Positions 61,721 to 64,000 of a DNA stretch of 64,000 bases are shown here, piece by piece; position 1 is the stretch's first letter; every line of letters begins with the position of its first letter. The DNA is from Actinostola sp. cb2023 (Eukaryota; Cnidaria; Anthozoa; Actiniaria; Actinostolidae): the NCBI GenBank assembly GCA_033675265.1, contig JAUJYZ010000687.1, forward strand, positions 97,973 through 161,972. Direction: 5' to 3'. Both the position numbers and the translations under genes were made by a program. The notes beneath the pieces are model-generated. The model was not told the DNA's origin, made no database searches, and saw only the letters and a program-made list of their open reading frames with translations.

Positions 61721-62274
61721 AGTAACTTTTGTTAAATAAATTTATTAAGTTAATGTATTGTATAGATCTTACAACTTCCCAGTACAAAAAAGTAAAATTG
61801 CACACTTATTTCTAAGATCACAAAGCAATTTGTGCAATTTGTTAGAACCTTGACAAATGTTTTATATCATTGCTATTTAGATAAAATAGGCAATTAAAAG
61901 TCATGTTATTGATAATAAAATTCTATGAATAACTACAGTATTTATCCTTTTTTTCAGTCAATCTTCACAAAAGAAAAAACACGAAGCAACTTCTACAGAA
62001 GGTAATTTTGATGATTGTGGAATAAATTACTCATTCCTATCAATCTTCTCAAATTTTTTCTTTTCGATTTATTTAATCGAAAATCAACATAAATTTGATA
62101 ATTCGTCGATTTTTATTATCAGTAAAAGGACAAAAAAATAAATATCCTCACACTCTGCCACAATGCACTACATGTATACACAAATCCATTAACTACTTTT
62201 ACAACACCACACAGTCTTAAAAATTATGTCAATTTGTTAACTATATTAAATAAGCACTAATGCTTATTTTATAT
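61721..62274 (+). other. Mostly non-coding; possible exon at about 61976
   Basis: AT-rich. A short open stretch after an acceptor-like TTTTTTCAG (about 61974) ends at a donor-like GAAG|GTAATT. It could be an exon of the gene whose later part is at 63.4 kb, or a chance feature. The Helentron right end must lie in here. Confidence 0.3.
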
Positions 62275-62278
62275 TTAA

Positions 62279-63299
62279 CCCTTTGACTCCCACGGCGCCC
62301 GAAACCGCCCGTAAAAATCGATACTGCTTTGAAAAATTCTAACTTTCTGAATTTTCGTAACATCGATCTCATGGCCAGTTATTAGTGACAACTAGATAAC
62401 TCTTCATATTTTAACCTCAAGTAAACTGACTTACAGGTCCGATTTCTGGGCATTAGTTCAATTTGTTTGCCATAAAAATCAAAAATGCGTGTTTTTTGAC
62501 GCAATTTTACACCTCGAAAATGAACGACATTTGACTTGGATTTTCTTCCAAAATACATCCTTGCGAAACAAAACGCCACTTTCTCAGCAAACTTCCATCT
62601 CTCTTCTTGATATAGTCGTGAATTTTGCCCTCTCTTTTCCTTAACTCGCCGAACAATAGCCATTTTCCTTAGGACCACTTTCGCTAACACGTGTTTTTCC
62701 TTCTGCACGCCCGAAAAGGATGCCGGGAAACATCCGGGAATTTCGGCATAGATCTCCCCCGAAAATCCCTCTTTTAAGAATATATAGAGTGTCGAGCCAC
62801 TCGGTCCTACAGGCAAAATATTGCACCGGTTTGCATCCTTTACAAGTCCAAAGTCGCCAAAAATGCCTTTGTAGGTCCTGGAATCCAACACAGAAAGACC
62901 AGAGAGACGATTTCACAATTGAGACCGCCATTTTTGAATTCCAAACGGCAACGTCGAAATGTGATCGTGAATTCGTATCTAAACTCCTGATTTCTTCCAG
63001 GAGAACGGTCTCTACCACACCAGTCAAGCTTAATGATGCTGTCCTTTGGGGCTTCTGTGGTGAATAATGGCTATAAACACTCTAAAAATGCAAAATTGAC
63101 CGATCCTAGTAGCTACGAGATGCCGTTCCTCGAGGAGATTCACCAAAAGAGAAAGATTATGTCAGAACCTGAGCCCGTGGGCTTTCAGAACTGTCAAGAT
63201 TTCCATGGAAACCCCTTATATGGAATCGAAATTTTCCTATGGCGTGATTAGGTCCAGAAAATCGCTAAAAAACTCAAAAAATCTCTGGGTGTCAAAGGG
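62279..63299. mobile_element. piggyBac-type MITE, 1.0 kb
   Basis: TTAA at 62275-62278 and 63300-63303, termini CCCTTTGAC...GTCAAAGGG. CCC...GGG ends with TTAA are the piggyBac signature. No transposase; the 169-residue ORF inside is unsupported. Confidence 0.85.
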
Positions 63300-63329
63300 T
63301 TAAACATTTTTAGATTCACCACTGAGAGG

Positions 63330-64000
63330 GCTATATTCACACGCGAAGCCCAGTGAAAACAGTCAAAAACACACCGATCACCATATTTTGACTGCCTTCA
63401 TACAAACAGATGATAAAAGCAAAGGTCCGTGCAGTGTGTTATGACCCGCAAAAAAGAATCAGTTTTCAACAAGCTTATCAATCCAAGTCACTGATAAAAA
63501 TCAGTGCAGTGAAGCGCCAAGCCAGTAACAGTTTTAGTGAACAAATGGAAGAATTCAAAGTAATAAAACAGCGAAAATTGTTCCCAACAAAAACCACTTT
63601 TCAATACAACACAGCCATTGGATCATCGCTGCATACAGTAGAAGAAGCCCTTTCAAGGTGGTCTTTATAAAACAATTGGATACAAAGTACCTAAGCACAA
63701 ACCAATCCACTACAATTGAATTACAAAGTGACTTACAAGACATCAATTTGAATGCTAACGATATTAAAGATAATATTATTGAAGGTCAGTGCATTGGTAT
63801 TCAACTGAAAAAGCAGCCAGCATGTGTAGCTTGTAACACTTGCTTTGAAGAGCCACTTCCAACAGATAATCCAACAATGACATGCAAAAGTTGCAAAATA
63901 ACAACATTGTCAACAACATGCAACCACAAACTTGTCTGCCCAAATGATGGTGAAAACCAAAAGTGCAAGTTACAAAACTACACATGCTTTAATGATGCTA
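63330..64000 (+). pseudogene. RPA-like OB-fold / zinc-ribbon gene, broken and window-truncated
   Basis: A first frame (63410-63670) has CYDPQKRISF, ISAVKRQ and TFQYNTAIGS. A second frame from about 63675 has GQCIGIQLKK, then CVACNTCFEE and CKSCKI-like Cys pairs and NYTCFNDA at the window end. The order recalls a single-stranded-DNA-binding RPA-like family common in cnidarian genomes. A deletion separates the frames. Recognition is tentative. Confidence 0.4.

Noticed and set aside
62382..62891. 169-residue ORF in the piggyBac MITE
   Set aside because: No transposase motif and no start context; typical chance ORF in a MITE.

Overview
The window is eukaryotic nuclear DNA built almost entirely of nested transposable elements. 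Spliced genes with GT-AG introns, TA, TTAA and longer target-site duplications, and the mix of families (YqaJ-recombinase genes, pogo, piggyBac, Penelope-like RT, Helentron, Polinton) fit an invertebrate. A cnidarian, probably an anthozoan, is my best guess. That is inference from family resemblance, because no ribosomal or conserved single-copy host gene is present.

Left flank (1-20.7 kb): a two-exon SAP/SWIM/YqaJ gene on the minus strand; a second, decayed YqaJ gene on the plus strand cut by a 277-bp TA-flanked MITE and abutting a piggyBac relic; a 3.2-kb foldback structure in which one TTAA palindrome sits inside the arm of another (5766-8931); a decayed Penelope-like RT (about 9.5-10.7 kb); a decayed zinc-ribbon gene carrying a 956-bp MITE; a MULE-like foldback with a 9-bp duplication; a LINE 3' end; exons of an unrecognised decayed gene; and a THAP/DDE_4-type transposase gene (17.1-20.7 kb) cut by two further elements.

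Core (21.0-61.7 kb): one Helentron (OTU protein, HUH Rep, Pif1-like helicase, EEP endonuclease) has been split by three independent insertions. These are a complete Polinton/Maverick at 23632-52172 with about 211-bp terminal inverted repeats and a perfect 6-bp AACGTT duplication; a pogo element at 52256-54816 with a HIRAN-like second gene; and a Tc1-type element at 56128-58381 full of CGATATATCG motifs. Removing each insert with one target copy leaves the Helentron reading frame continuous across all three sites.

Polinton (24.7 kb without its own 3.8-kb nested transposon): the left arm has about ten small plus-strand genes converging at 27.0 kb on a long minus-strand block. Read in transcription order, from right to left, that block holds PolB, a small gene, integrase, two penton-type minor capsid proteins, a basic protein, the double-jelly-roll major capsid protein, an adenain-type protease, the packaging ATPase and a run of small Arg/Lys-rich core-like proteins. 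The right arm (46.1-52.0 kb) is an accessory region of unrecognised genes: a Cys-rich protein, spliced genes with a divergent TATA promoter, a pair of tandem paralogs (one ending in an AT-hook), a GRF-like zinc-finger gene and two tiny terminal genes. The whole virion set is recognisable, but PolB, ATPase, one penton copy and two accessory genes carry frame breaks, mostly at homopolymers, and PolB is cut by the nested transposon. As written it is a non-functional endogenous copy, although the near-identical terminal repeats suggest a recent insertion.

Right flank (61.7-64 kb): a canonical TTAA/CCC...GGG piggyBac-type MITE within a decayed gene resembling an RPA-like OB-fold/zinc-ribbon family, truncated by the window end.
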